A DNA stretch of 64,000 bases from Naumovozyma dairenensis CBS 421. Lineage: Eukaryota; Ascomycota; Saccharomycetes; Saccharomycetales; Saccharomycetaceae. The stretch spans positions 248,001 to 312,000 of the forward strand of contig NC_016482.1 in the NCBI RefSeq assembly GCF_000227115.2. The letters are read 5' to 3'. The notes beneath the pieces were generated by a model, which was not told the DNA's origin, made no database searches, and saw nothing but the letters and a program-made list of their open reading frames with translations. Shown piece by piece: positions 39,380 to 49,879 of this stretch (position 1 is the stretch's first letter; each line of letters starts with the position of its first letter). Made by a program: the position numbers and the translations under genes.

Positions 39380-41320
39380 CAGGGCTCGCTACAAGCACTG
39401 TGATAAGATTTTGTAACTTGATCGCATAGCTGGGCGAATGGTTTGGTATGCAAAACATAGTCCAGATCTGCAATGGGATTAGCTGGAAATGAGGAGCCCT
39501 ATGGGTGACAACTATTGGCAAGCATCGGAATTTAAGTCAGATTCTTTATAGTTAGCTATCAGTGAAGCTGGAGGAAGCTCTTTCTCATGAGAGTTGGGAT
39601 CAGCGCTGACGTCAGGATTAGTGATTGGAGAAGCGATGTCATAAGGACTATCAACACGAGAGAGTATTAATGCCATGCTTTTAGGAGCAGCTATCGAGGC
39701 ACCAGAAGAGGAATAATGAGGCCTTCCATCAATGGCACCGTATAGCGTGGGACATTTTACTGCCTTAGTCTTTGCAATAGGGAAGGTCTCTTCATGAAAA
39801 CAAACTCGAGAACTGACAAATATTTTACCAGATGAAAGATGAAAGATCCGGTAACCTCTACAAGTTTAATGATACCCGGCCATATTGATTATAGAAGCCG
39901 GTTTACCATTACAATGAAACTGGAGGCAAGGTGACGTGAACGCAGCAATCGAATGTAGGGAAGTGACCAAGATCAAAATCTTCCTCAGAAATAGCATACC
40001 GGGGACAATAGGGAATGGAGTGCCTCTTGTCACTGCTGGAGTACGGGTAATCAAGTAGGTGGCCCACGGAACAGCTTCAGACTACAAACTTGGGGGCACC
40101 GCTGCCAACAAACATCATTAACGAAATTACACGCTACACCTGTATTATCGGTCCGGACAGCACCCACTTTGAAAACGTCTTTTGTATGAAAGAAACTTTT
40201 TATACAACGATACGATCGAGAATTTTACCAGGAGTTCGGACATACTCTTCAAGTAAATAACCTTATGGTAATGAGAACTGGCATAATGAATGGTAAGAAA
40301 GTGTATGTTGGATAAAGACTCGCTATACCTAAAGACACCGCGCAGCTCTGCTGCTCGTAACAATTGTAACGAAGCTATATATTCTGTATTAGAGAGATGT
40401 CCTTTTGGGATTTGACGTTTTCCAATCGAACATGTAGGACATACACTTATTTCTGTAGACCTAAGGTGTGGGATCCAGAAAGCTGGCTAATAAATTATAA
40501 CCTACTACGCGGATGACTAAGTCTTGTGTGCCATTGGATTGCAGAATGTAGAAGATTGATGGGAGTTGGCAATAGCAGATTAGTTCCTTTCCCAGTTAGT
40601 GGTACCGCTTCAATAGTGCTACGCTGGTCAGTTTTGTTGCACCGCAATCTGCCATTATAGTAACGAGTATAGTTGGGACAAGACTATAGAGATGGAAGGA
40701 AAGTTTTGCCAGTACACAATTACGAGTTGGTGTCAAAAACAATTTTTTGATTAGACTTGGTTGTAGATTGTCTAACACAAGTTAGATTTTGTGGAAGGTC
40801 TGGAACATAACAGACGGTGTCCATGGTAAACTCATCAAAGGAAGTTGTACCAACTCCTAAGATAGGAATATTACCACATGTGCCCTACACAGCACCAGGC
40901 TCACAAAGTTTGAGCGGAGAAAATACCTCCCGGTCATTACACATGCGGGATGTACAACCAGCATCAAAGACTCAAGAAGCAGATGAAATACATGCTAGGA
41001 GGAGAAGTGGATACTAATGACTGTTCAGCCTGTAGAGTAACTTGATATTCGTGATGAGTTCCTGCATCATCATCAATTTAGCAATGGTTAACCAAGAAAA
41101 TTTTCTTTTCTCCCTTTGCGGGGATATCTAGAGGGGTTAGAAGAAACAGATGAACCCAACTTGCCATATTTCTGAAACACACGACCACTTGGCAGTTTTG
41201 CTTTTACCTCTTTACAGTCAGATAGGATATGAGGACCTTGACTACCGGGACATGTTTGTTGCTCGGAACTCCTGTAAGATTTCTTAATAACCAATGCAAG
41301 ATCTGTTGATGTAGGTTATT
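39380..41320 (-). pseudogene. Copia-type gag/integrase relic
   Basis: A series of minus-strand frames in several phases shows copia pol remnants. They are a decayed zinc knuckle (QQTCPGSQGPHILSDCKEV, one Cys replaced by Ser, at about 41240), integrase VRTDNTGV (about 40150), ATYLITRTPAVTRGTPF (about 40050), and the downstream CLQFHCNGKPASIINMAGYH. Many stops and frameshifts. It is distinct from the RT fragment at 43053 and not clearly part of the same copy. Confidence 0.65.
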
Positions 41321-41630
41321 AATATATTGTAAAACATTGAATGGAACAGACCTAGTTTAAATAGACTATTAGTTGAACTCGTTATTGCTTACTTTATTTT
41401 TATATGGTTCTATAACCATATATAAATATAACACAATATATATAGTGTACCTTAAAGTAATTTATTATTCTTATTTTTCTTGTTTGACGAGTTTCACTAG
41501 CTTTCGTGTTTCTTCGGATAGTTTCAAAATAGCAAATGTAAATATTTGATATTTTATTCCTACAACTAGTCAGTAGGTACAGTACTAACTCTTAATTATT
41601 TCTTGTTTCAACAAGATCAAGAACGTTAGT

Positions 41631-42195
41631 TGTTAGACCATGGTTAATTGTCCATCTGGTGTATGCTAACGGTCTACCATTATGACTGTTGAAACTCCGT
41701 ACACCACCGCCTTTTATCTTACTCATGGCGCTCTTAACCTCGCAAAGTGATGAGTATAAAAGCGTTTGTTCATCATGAATACTAATAACTAACAGTTATA
41801 GTTAGAATGGTATGTTGATATAAGATATACATATTAATAGTTAAACCAGAATTAAGTGTCAACGTTTTATAGGAATTTTGTTTGGTTATATAATATGGAA
41901 AAGACAATTAAACAACTTAAAATTTAAGTGAAATATACTGCCCTTTATATACCTTTACATCACATCTTTACCACCCTCTGAAGAGTCCTTTGTTATTTAA
42001 CGTTAGGATCCAGTGCAATATGTTCAATATATCGAACTTTCGTCAAGACCTAACACTTATAGTTAGTATTAGATAATTGGATATATTATGTAGTAGACTA
42101 AAAGAAACTAAGGCATAATATTAAAATTGACTTTCTCTATACTGGATTGTCTTCCCATAGTGTTTCTAATACGCCTTTTCATTAGGCAATCAGCT
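41631..42195 (+). repeat. Copia LTR, diverged and interrupted
   Basis: Starts TGTTAGACCATGG at 41631 and follows the family LTR to about 41805. It resumes at about 42055 (CACTTATAGTTAGTATTAG) and runs to the CCCATAGTGTTTC block. The middle holds another LTR-like repeat. Confidence 0.6.
41813..42026 (+). repeat. LTR-like repeat E, copy 1 (nested)
   Basis: About 214 bases from TGTTGATA to TGTTCA, similar to 42336-42579: shared TTAATAGTT, GTTTTATA, ATATACTGCC.TTTATATAC, CTGAAGAGT and AGTGCA.TATGTTCAA blocks in order. Confidence 0.55.
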
Positions 42196-42335
42196 TCAAT
42201 AAACTACTGAACTCTCAGCGTCTCACCCGCATACCATTTCCCAACATAACATCACAATTTAGCAAATTTGTTTTGAAAACGTAGTTGTAAGTCCCACAGC
42301 TAGATGAGGTGTAAGGAATTTTAGAATTAAATAAT

Positions 42336-42579
42336 TGCTGGTATGAATGTTAATAGTTGAATCAAACATTGAGAGTTCAGTAGTCACTGTTTTATAAAGT
42401 ATTTTGATTAATTATATTAAATATTATACGAAGTAAATAAAATTATGGAAAGGATAATTATACATCTTTGACTTTGGATGAAACATACTGCCATTTATAT
42501 ACTTCAACATCTCATCAATGTTACCCTTCTGAAGAGTTCTATAGTATTTATGTTAGGGTTTAGTGCATTATGTTCAACA
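42336..42579 (+). repeat. LTR-like repeat E, copy 2
   Basis: About 244 bases ending TTCAACA; diverged relative of 41813-42026. Confidence 0.55.
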
Positions 42580-42711
42580 TAATATACAAAAAATGGTAGT
42601 TATAGGAAAGATTAATTTAAGAACTTGGATGAACTGACAACTTTCGTTTTTTATATAAACCCGAAGGCGTAACGATGAAAACATCTTCCATCCAAAAACC
42701 AGGCATCAACA

Positions 42712-43018
42712 TGTTGAGCCAGGTTGCCTACATCAACAGACGTATTGGGAACAATAGGGGAAGACATCGAGTATAGAGAGAGTCAATGTAAATATTATTC
42801 CTTAGTTTCTTCTATCTAATACATAATATATACTATTATACAATACTAACTATAAGTGTTAGTTATAAGTGTTTGTAATGTATAAACACTTTTATCTTCA
42901 TCTTTTCTCGAGGCGAGATGCGGCATGAGTAAGATGGACTTGGTGGTGTACGGATTTAGACAGACATAATGGCAGACCGTTGGCTTACACCAGACGGACC
43001 ATTAAGCATGGTCTAACA
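42712..43018 (-). repeat. Copia LTR (3' LTR of mini-element)
   Basis: A 307-base LTR; sense ends TGTTAGACC...GGCTCAACA. A polypurine tract (AAGGGGGTA) lies directly before it on the minus strand, as expected for a 3' LTR. Confidence 0.85.
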
Positions 43019-43052
43019 TACCCCCTTAAGCCATGCGGTATTATGGATGACT

Positions 43053-43919
43053 TCAACACATGGAAACTAGCTTATCACGTAGGTAGTTAAACTGTTTCTG
43101 GGGTAAAGCTTTTGTTAATATATCAGCAACTTGGTCCAAGGTGTTAACATATTCAATTTTGACGATGCCGTCGTCAACAGCTTCTCTAATCTTGTGATAT
43201 CTTAACTTAATATGTTTTGTCCTAGAGTGCAGAATGGGATGTGATGCTAGTTTGATAGCAGGCTCATTATCTATCATCAATAGGTTCTCTGAGAGTGGGT
43301 ATCCCATATGTTCTAAGAGGTTATATAACCACATTGTTTCTAATACCGCTTCACTTGCAGCTATGTATTCAGCCTCAGTGGAAGATAAGCATATTGTGGA
43401 TCTAATTCTTCTTGAACACCATGTTATAGCACCACCAGCTAGGAAAGTAGCATAACCACTTGTGGAAAATGGCATGTCCCATGCAGCACCTTGTGAGGCA
43501 TCTGTGTACACAGTCAGCTGCCTCTTCGATTTTGACCTATATTTGATACCATACTCTCTAGTTGTATATAAGTACCGCATGATCCTAGTAGCAGCATCCA
43601 TATGTACTTCTCTTGGATCTTTTAAGAATCTTGATAAGAAGGATACCGGAAAGGCAACGTCTGGGCGGCCTGCATTAGCAATGAACAATAATTGGCCAAT
43701 GATGCTTTGGTATGCTTTAATAGATTGAACCGGTGGAGATGTAATATCGAAGTAATCTTTACCCCCTGACATGGGATTGTAAGTTGGTTTTTTACTTTCA
43801 TTATCCATGGCATCGGTTGCTTTCGTGATGTAATCAGTCATCTTCAACGTAATGTTCCCATCTTTATCTTGAGAACAATTGGTTCCTAGGAACTTATTAA
43901 TAGGACCAAGATCTTTCAT
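43053..43919 (-). CDS. Copia RT (C-terminal) and RNase H fragment
   Basis: A 288-residue open frame from an ATG next to the LTR: MKDLGPINKFLG, the RT thumb/connection (GQLLFIANAGRPDVAFPVSFLSRF), and RNase H with TVYTDASQGAAW, CLSSTEAEYIAASEAV and MIDNEPAIKLA, ending in the typical copia tail (QVADILTKALPQKQFNYLRDKL). There are no stops, unlike other retroelement remains here. The catalytic YVDD half of RT is absent, so it is a fragment; whether it is translated is unknown. Confidence 0.85.
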   Translation of the reverse strand: MKDLGPINKFLGTNCSQDKDGNITLKMTDYITKATDAMDNESKKPTYNPMSGGKDYFDITSPPVQSIKAYQSIIGQLLFIANAGRPDVAFPVSFLSRFLKDPREVHMDAATRIMRYLYTTREYGIKYRSKSKRQLTVYTDASQGAAWDMPFSTSGYATFLAGGAITWCSRRIRSTICLSSTEAEYIAASEAVLETMWLYNLLEHMGYPLSENLLMIDNEPAIKLASHPILHSRTKHIKLRYHKIREAVDDGIVKIEYVNTLDQVADILTKALPQKQFNYLRDKLVSMC

Positions 43920-43920
43920 T

Positions 43921-44170
43921 GAGTATAGAGAGAGTCAATGTAAATATTATTCCTTAGTTTCTTCTATCTAATACATAATATATACTATTATACAATACTA
44001 ACTATAAGTGTTAGTTATAAGTGTTTGTAATGTATAAACACTTTTATCTTCATCTTTTCTCGAGGCGAGATGCGGCATGAGTAAGATGGACTTGGTGGTG
44101 TACGGATTTAGACAGACATAATGGCAGACCGTTGGCTTACACCAGACGGACCATTAAGCATGGTCTAACA
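43921..44170 (-). repeat. Copia LTR, truncated 5' LTR copy
   Basis: A 250-base copy equal to 42769-43018. It lacks the last 57 bases of the LTR and is fused directly to the RT fragment. Confidence 0.85.
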
Positions 44171-44263
44171 TGAGTAAGATGGACTTGGTGGTGTACGGAT
44201 TTAGACAGACATAATGGCAGACCGTTGGCTTACACCAGACGGACCATTAAGCATGGTCTAACA
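44171..44263 (-). repeat. 93-bp tandem duplication of the LTR end
   Basis: Repeats 44078-44170 exactly as far as I can see, starting TGAGTAAGATGG and ending GGTCTAACA. Confidence 0.9.
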
Positions 44264-44616
44264 CAACATTACATTTTGCTTTATTTTCGAAATATATAAC
44301 CGGGTAAATATTTCTAACAACTTTCACGGAATATATAGTATATTTTAATGTATAGTTCCTGATTTTTTCCGAAAATATAAAAAATATTGGAGATATTAAT
44401 ATGTTATGTACAGGTGTTTAATTTTTTTTTTTAACATTTTTCATCTAAAACCTACCTGACGCAATGATGCTTCGAGAGCTAATGTATTCTTGCCGCATTG
44501 TCAAAAAGATTATGGCGTACATTATATATTTTAGAAAAGAATCTCATATCTTGTATATAGTTATATGTAGTGGTTTCATTACTTCAACCTATAAGAATAT
44601 TTCTACTGGATCTATC
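44264..44616. other. AT-rich gene-free region
   Basis: About 350 bases; nothing supported. A TTCCGAAAATATAAAA stretch near 44369 recalls CDEIII only superficially. Confidence 0.5.
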
Positions 44617-44923
44617 CGTTAGACCATGCCTAATGGTCTATCTGATGTAAGCCAACTGTCTGCCATTATGACTAGCTAAATCCGCACACCACCAAGTCCC
44701 TCTTACTCATGGCCCAACTCGCCTCCAGAAGAGATTAATATAAAAGTGTTTGTTCATCATTAATACTTAGAACTATCACTTATAGTTAGTATTGTATAAT
44801 AGTATATATTTTGTATTAGATAAAAGAGACTAAGGAATAATATTAAAATTGACACTCGCTACACTCGATGTTGTCCCATATTGTTCCCAATAACTCTGTT
44901 AATGTAGGCAACCTGGCTCAACA
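44617..44923 (+). repeat. Copia solo LTR
   Basis: A 307-base copy in the opposite orientation to 42712-43018, with the first T changed to C and a terminal GGCTCAACA; diverged by perhaps 12-15%. No matching 5-bp duplication is evident. Confidence 0.8.
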
Positions 44924-45859
44924 AATACTAGATTCAATTCTGTCAAAGCCATCTTCTGTATTCATTAAGAAAATTTGGCAAAGCACTTTTGTACATTATT
45001 TCAAGATAGTCTCAAGATTCGTTCTCCTTCCGATTTTTCTTTAATATTCTTTCATTGACTGTTTTAATTTGAAACTTTTGAATTAGCGGTAGCCACCGAG
45101 TACGTTCTCACAAATTTTTCGTTTCTTAATCAAAATCTTGAAACCCAAAACATCCTCCTGCCCTTCATAGTGGAAGTTTCACCGCTGTTTAACGATTACA
45201 CGACTCACCAAATGTTGTTAAATTGCTTTCTCACTCGAGTGGTGCAATACCATTGTGGTGCTAAGTAAACATTTCTAGAAGGATCCCCGAGGTAACCCTA
45301 ATCGCGATTCCCGGGTCGGCAGGGAAAGTACGTAACACTTGCTAAAGATATCTAACCCTTTGTGGTGTAAGGTTGTTGGAGTTCTGGCAAAGGGAAGAGA
45401 GCCATAGTTGAAAGGTACCACTCAAAGTGACATCAATCGTTTTAATATAAATTCTAAGATAGACTGTTCAGCTCCGTTCTTTATTGTTCATGAAAAAATT
45501 TTACAAGCTTACTCGACGAAATGATATAACTATTTCACTTATTGAGCAGCCTTTCCCAAGTACTTGTGAAAAATAACACCCAATTGTCCACTAATGGTAT
45601 ATGATCCTATGGGGAACAAGTACGGCTAATAGGACAGTCTGCACCAGCTTAGATAACAGATTTCACCCAAGCTAATGGTTTTCTGCGATGTCCAATGTGC
45701 TTTTCTCTATGAACCTGTTACCTAATCTTCTAGAGATTAATTTCTATACTTTCGTCAATTTGGTACTAGCTAAAAAAACCGTGCCTGTTCAATTATTCTT
45801 TTTAGTTCTCTTTATATAGATTGTGTAGTTGTACAAATGAAAATAAGTTAAATACCAAA
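44924..45859. other. Gene-free region before YIP3
   Basis: About 940 bases. A GC-richer patch lies at 45230-45430 (CGAGGTAACCCTAATCGCG). It includes the 3' end of YIP3. No frame is supported. Confidence 0.5.
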
Positions 45860-46493
45860 TCAAACTGTTTCCTCATCGAAAACACTCTCAACAGGTTTTT
45901 CCATTAAAGCTGCATGTCCAAAAACAGTCACAGCGGAAGCACCGATTAACCACAACATTGTGGATATTGGAGATGCGAGGAATCCCAATGGAAGCGCTAG
46001 ACACAAAAGGGCAGTATACAATTGTGAGGTCTTAAATGTACCAAGTGGAGTAACCAAGTCTTGTCCCCTTAATCTATTAATCCCTGCAATACCAAAAAAA
46101 ACTAGAATAATAACAAATAGTAATAATAAATTGGTCAACAGAGTGTAGATACTTAGTAGACCAATAATTAGGGCATAGTTACTTGAGTAATGATTCAAGT
46201 TGAAAGACACCCTATTTTGTAAATCACCAACATTTTGTGGTTTCGACATGTTCTTAACATTGAAAAATTCTTGTGGAGAACGCAGGGTGGATAATTTGGT
46301 TTGTAAAGATTGGAACTGATTTTTCATGTTCTCGACTGAAAAATCCTCAGCCAGACGTGAGACTTGCTATCGATCAATTTGTTCATTTCCATTAATAAAC
46401 AAAAATATGTTAGTATATAACATCGATGAATGAAGGAAAAAGAAAACGATTCTGTAATAATATACATACAGCAAATCTGCCTAATTGATTCAT
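45860..46493 (-). CDS. YIP3: Yip3, PRA1-family Rab acceptor, two exons
   Basis: Exon 1 is 46493..46470 (MNQLGRFA) and exon 2 is 46366..45860; the product is 176 residues, the same as S. cerevisiae Yip3. The 103-base intron matches the one known in YNL044W. The PRA1 domain spans about residues 60-165: VSFNLNHYSSNYALIIGLLSIY, two pairs of hydrophobic segments, and the tail GHAALMEKPVESVFDEETV. It is an ER/Golgi membrane protein that binds prenylated Rab GTPases. Exon 2 alone would start at an internal Met (46327) and miss QVSRLAEDFSVEN. LAP2 lies next, as in S. cerevisiae. Confidence 0.92.
46367..46469 (-). other. Spliceosomal intron in YIP3
   Basis: GTATGT donor at 46469, TACTAAC branch point at 46415..46409, AG acceptor at 46367. 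The junction is phase 0 (FA / QVSR). Confidence 0.9.
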
Positions 46494-47062
46494 CTTTGTT
46501 TGTCAGTGCTTTAATGATCTAGTAAAGACGATATATTCGATTAAGTAAGTATTGATTTCTATGTATGTAATAAAAAAGCAAACGTGTTAAATGTTACTCT
46601 TTCGTTTTTTGGTGTCTTGTCCATGGTCTCGCTATTTTTTTTAATGCGCCAACTATTCGTGTTTTTTTTCGTGGACTCAAATTGTTCTTCGTTCTGTCAT
46701 AAGCACTTTGAATAAAGTCTTAACAAGTAGGTAACAAGCCGGACATTGTATAGACCAGATGGTTATCAGTCGCAAGGTCCAGATAAGAACCTGTACATCA
46801 TAGTTAAAAATAACCTTATACTTATACTAATCCATAGAATCGATAAAACAATAAGACCCCTCGGATTTGGGGCTAGAGTACTATCAAACTACTTGAGTGG
46901 GACAGATGTTGGACCCTTTTTCTTTCTTCTATTTATAGTTGAAAGCCTTCACTAACTTATAAATTCAGCAAGCTATTATCTATTTAAAATAAATATATTC
47001 GTTACAGTACCTATAGTATATAAATAAACATCCCAAGAACCTACTTCATTTTAGTTAGCTAA
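46494..47062. other. YIP3-LAP2 spacer
   Basis: About 570 bases holding the YIP3 promoter and LAP2 3' end. It contains a 21-base match (46895-46915) to the foldback repeat at 54937-55074. No gene is supported. Confidence 0.5.
46895..46915 (+). repeat. Partial copy of the foldback repeat arm
   Basis: GAGTGGGACAGATGTTGGAC plus one base, identical to one arm of the inverted repeat at 54937-55074. No second arm is evident here. Confidence 0.6.
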
Positions 47063-49048
47063 CTACATTTTCTCAACCATATTTAAATCTTGGCTCACCA
47101 ACATCTTGCAGATAGGATGGTAACTATCCTTAAATTTGTGGAATGTATCAACAGCTAATTTGTGATCAACACTGTCCAATAATCTATAACCTGGGCGGAC
47201 AAACTTCATTCTTCCAACAGTACCTAACCAAGCAGCTAATTTTTCGTAGTAAATGTTTAATGCACAAAGGATTTCAAACTTAAATGTCTTGAAAATGATT
47301 TCCGCATTTTGTGACTGAGCAATTTTTTCACTATAAATACTCAGTAATGAACTGGACGCCAAAGGATAATTAGCCCAGTCATACCCTCCTGGGGCGTTAT
47401 GTCCTAAAAATTCCTTTTGAACCAAGACTTCTAAAAACAAAACTATTTGATTGGAATTGAATCCCTTAATATCCTCTGAAGAAAATGCAGACTCAAATTC
47501 TTCTACCGAATTAAATTCAGATGCGTTATGTAACCATTTTTTAGCGAGTGCATACACAGTATTTGCCAGAGTGGTATCAAATTGAGGTTTAGGTGGCATA
47601 CCTGGCTTAAATAGCCATGTTTCCCAATCCACATTTTCTAACAATTCCCTTTTATCCGTGAAAAACTCGAACAGTGTATCCAAAAATTGAAACGTATCTA
47701 AAGATTTGTAAGAAAATTTCTTAAAATAGTGCTTAATAAAAGGATCAAACTCTTTGGTACCCCCCAATAAGTTTTCCAAAAAAAACAATAAATTGAACCC
47801 CTTTTCATAGGGAACAGAGGAAAAGGCTTCATCTGGATCTGTGCCATCATTTAAATTTTGGACCAGAGTTGAAAATCTATTTGGATTTCTCATCGCATGA
47901 ATTGAATTTTCTAGATCGTTCCAGCCAATTAATGCACTGAAATGTCTAGTGGATTCTCCATGGATAGCAGCTACAATTCTCCTTTCTAAATAGACCGTCC
48001 AACCTTCATTTAGCCAAAAATGGTTCCAGGAGCAGTTTGTGACCAAATTCCCGGACCAAGAATGGGCTAACTCGTGCGCAATCACATCAATATTTGATTT
48101 ATCGTGTGCAATTAACGTTGGCGTAGCGAAAGTCATATTTGGAGATTCCATCCCACCATACGGATAGGAGTTCACGTTGATCAATATATCATAAGTACCC
48201 CATTCATAGTCGAAAATAATATTTTCAGCGGCTTGAATGAATTTCTCGACATCATCGGAGAATTCCCACTTTGCTTCTTCCAAACGGAATGGTTCTGTAT
48301 ATACAGTAGAACGAGGTCCAATTGCAGCACTTGCTAGGTCACCGGAGGCAATCCCTACTAAATAGGCTGGTATTGGAACTTTCTGTTCAAAACAATAGAT
48401 ATTATTTTTGCTCCCAGTAGATATACCAGAAAACACAACAGGTAAAGGAGATGTAATACTTGCAGAAAAGGGAGACTTAACTGAAGGTGTATCAAAGCAT
48501 GGGAACAAACTTCTGGCATGTATTGCCTCTAATTGAGAGAATACATAGGGCATACCAGACGTCTGTTTTTTTGTTAACCATTGGAGTGCTGTGCATCTAT
48601 CTGTAGTTGTAAATGTTAAGCCTAACTCAAATGGTTCCTTTGGAATCGTTGGTGGTTTGATGGTTATCTTTGAACCTAATGGCTCAATTCTTGGTAATAC
48701 CTCGAAATTTTCGATCGTTTCATTGTTAAGTTGGATAGATTCTATGTTTAAAAATGAGGAATCGAGCGCGATCTCGTGAAAATCTACTCCGCGGGCAGAT
48801 AAATTATAAATCACTCTACCTTTAACAATACACTCATCGAATAGTATCTGTAATTCCAACCTTGTGTGATGGACTTGATAGGATTTATAATTTGACAAGG
48901 TCGAATGATCAAATTCTGGGGACTCCTTTGGTCTTCGTGATTCTAGGATATCTGGTAGCATTGCATTCATCCTTATTTTTCTTGGCGGGACCAAGGAAAT
49001 TGACCTGACACGTGTTCTTGGTGGGAACGCTTTCAAAAGAGAGTACAT
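47063..49048 (-). CDS. LAP2: Lap2, leukotriene A4 hydrolase-like aminopeptidase
   Basis: A 661-residue M1-family zinc aminopeptidase/epoxide hydrolase (S. cerevisiae 671). The substrate-binding GGMESPNM is at residues 298-305. The zinc site HELAH is at 325-329, with the third ligand Glu in WLNEGWTVYLER at 348. Beta-sandwich N-terminal and helical C-terminal domains are of family length. The first about 30 residues are basic and Ser/Arg-rich, as in yeast Lap2. The gene lies between YIP3 and a YNL046W-like gene, all on the minus strand, in the YNL044W-YNL048W order. Confidence 0.95.
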   Translation of the reverse strand: MYSLLKAFPPRTRVRSISLVPPRKIRMNAMLPDILESRRPKESPEFDHSTLSNYKSYQVHHTRLELQILFDECIVKGRVIYNLSARGVDFHEIALDSSFLNIESIQLNNETIENFEVLPRIEPLGSKITIKPPTIPKEPFELGLTFTTTDRCTALQWLTKKQTSGMPYVFSQLEAIHARSLFPCFDTPSVKSPFSASITSPLPVVFSGISTGSKNNIYCFEQKVPIPAYLVGIASGDLASAAIGPRSTVYTEPFRLEEAKWEFSDDVEKFIQAAENIIFDYEWGTYDILINVNSYPYGGMESPNMTFATPTLIAHDKSNIDVIAHELAHSWSGNLVTNCSWNHFWLNEGWTVYLERRIVAAIHGESTRHFSALIGWNDLENSIHAMRNPNRFSTLVQNLNDGTDPDEAFSSVPYEKGFNLLFFLENLLGGTKEFDPFIKHYFKKFSYKSLDTFQFLDTLFEFFTDKRELLENVDWETWLFKPGMPPKPQFDTTLANTVYALAKKWLHNASEFNSVEEFESAFSSEDIKGFNSNQIVLFLEVLVQKEFLGHNAPGGYDWANYPLASSSLLSIYSEKIAQSQNAEIIFKTFKFEILCALNIYYEKLAAWLGTVGRMKFVRPGYRLLDSVDHKLAVDTFHKFKDSYHPICKMLVSQDLNMVEKM

Positions 49049-49879
49049 GTATCTGAAGCAAAATACTATTTCTCACAGTACTGGTTTTACTTAATAACAG
49101 ACACCCAGACACGGAATTATAGCCGACAACGATGTAACGTTATATATATTCTTTTTTTAGTTCCGAAGCGGTAAGTACGTAACGGAGACCGCGAAAAAAC
49201 ATAGTATGGCGCCGCTATCCGTAATGACGTCTATATGCTTCCCCAAACATACTCTGCCAGAGCCTGCAGAAGGTCCGTTCTTTCCAGTAAAAAAGTTTTG
49301 AGTCAGAAGTTCTGACTATTTGCTAGCATTTTAGACAAATACGAGGGCTGTTATAGATTGTGGCCAATAGTCTGATTGAAAACATTGCAACCTTACGCAG
49401 AGTCTATTGAAGATGAATCATTTTCGATGCCTCATTGGGAATGGTCGCCCCTTCCAGGAAAAGATCAATTATCTTCCAAAGAATTTAAGATAGTCTATTA
49501 ATTTATAGAAAAGATGATTCAATCTTCTGACACTTTTCTATAGATTGCAGCCAGAGACGTTTAAGTTTTAGGCCCTTAGATTAAGATAATACACTATGCG
49601 GCGCTCCCCTGCTTATAATCTCTTCAAGATTTAAGCTCTAACAGGAATACTTTCTAGGTGGCCTCATAAATAGAAATGTAAAAAAAAAATATTGATACTG
49701 CCCATTCCTTTAGCAGTAATGTAAATTATATACATAGACTATAATACCAAGCAAGGAGTAATCCCCATCACGCCAACTATTCAAACCATAAAGGGTTATA
49801 ATGACATATATTAGATATTATATATTTATATCATATTCAACGCCCAAGCTTTGTGTTGGTGCCATAATTATTCAAGCTC
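49049..49879. other. LAP2 promoter and spacer
   Basis: About 830 bases; TATATATATTC near 49140 may serve LAP2. Nothing else is seen. Confidence 0.5.

Larger units (their letters stand above)
42712..44263 (-). mobile_element. Copia mini-element: LTR, RT/RNase H, LTR
   Basis: A copia pol C-terminal fragment lies between two LTR copies. The 250-base segments 42769-43018 and 43921-44170 look identical. Gag, protease, integrase and the first half of RT are missing, so it cannot transpose by itself. Confidence 0.8.

Noticed and set aside
42712..44263. A CRISPR-like or satellite array from the repeated LTR segments
   Set aside because: Only two LTR copies and one 93-bp duplication; no spacer-repeat pattern, and this is a nuclear yeast genome.
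44340..44400. Centromere-like CDEIII sequence (TTCCGAAAATATAAAA)
   Set aside because: The CCG core has extra T residues on its left, and no CDEI-type RTCACRTG lies at the right distance; AT-rich DNA gives such partial matches often.
46746..46955. 69-residue frame in the YIP3-LAP2 spacer
   Set aside because: Not conserved with any neighbour known to me and includes the foldback repeat fragment.
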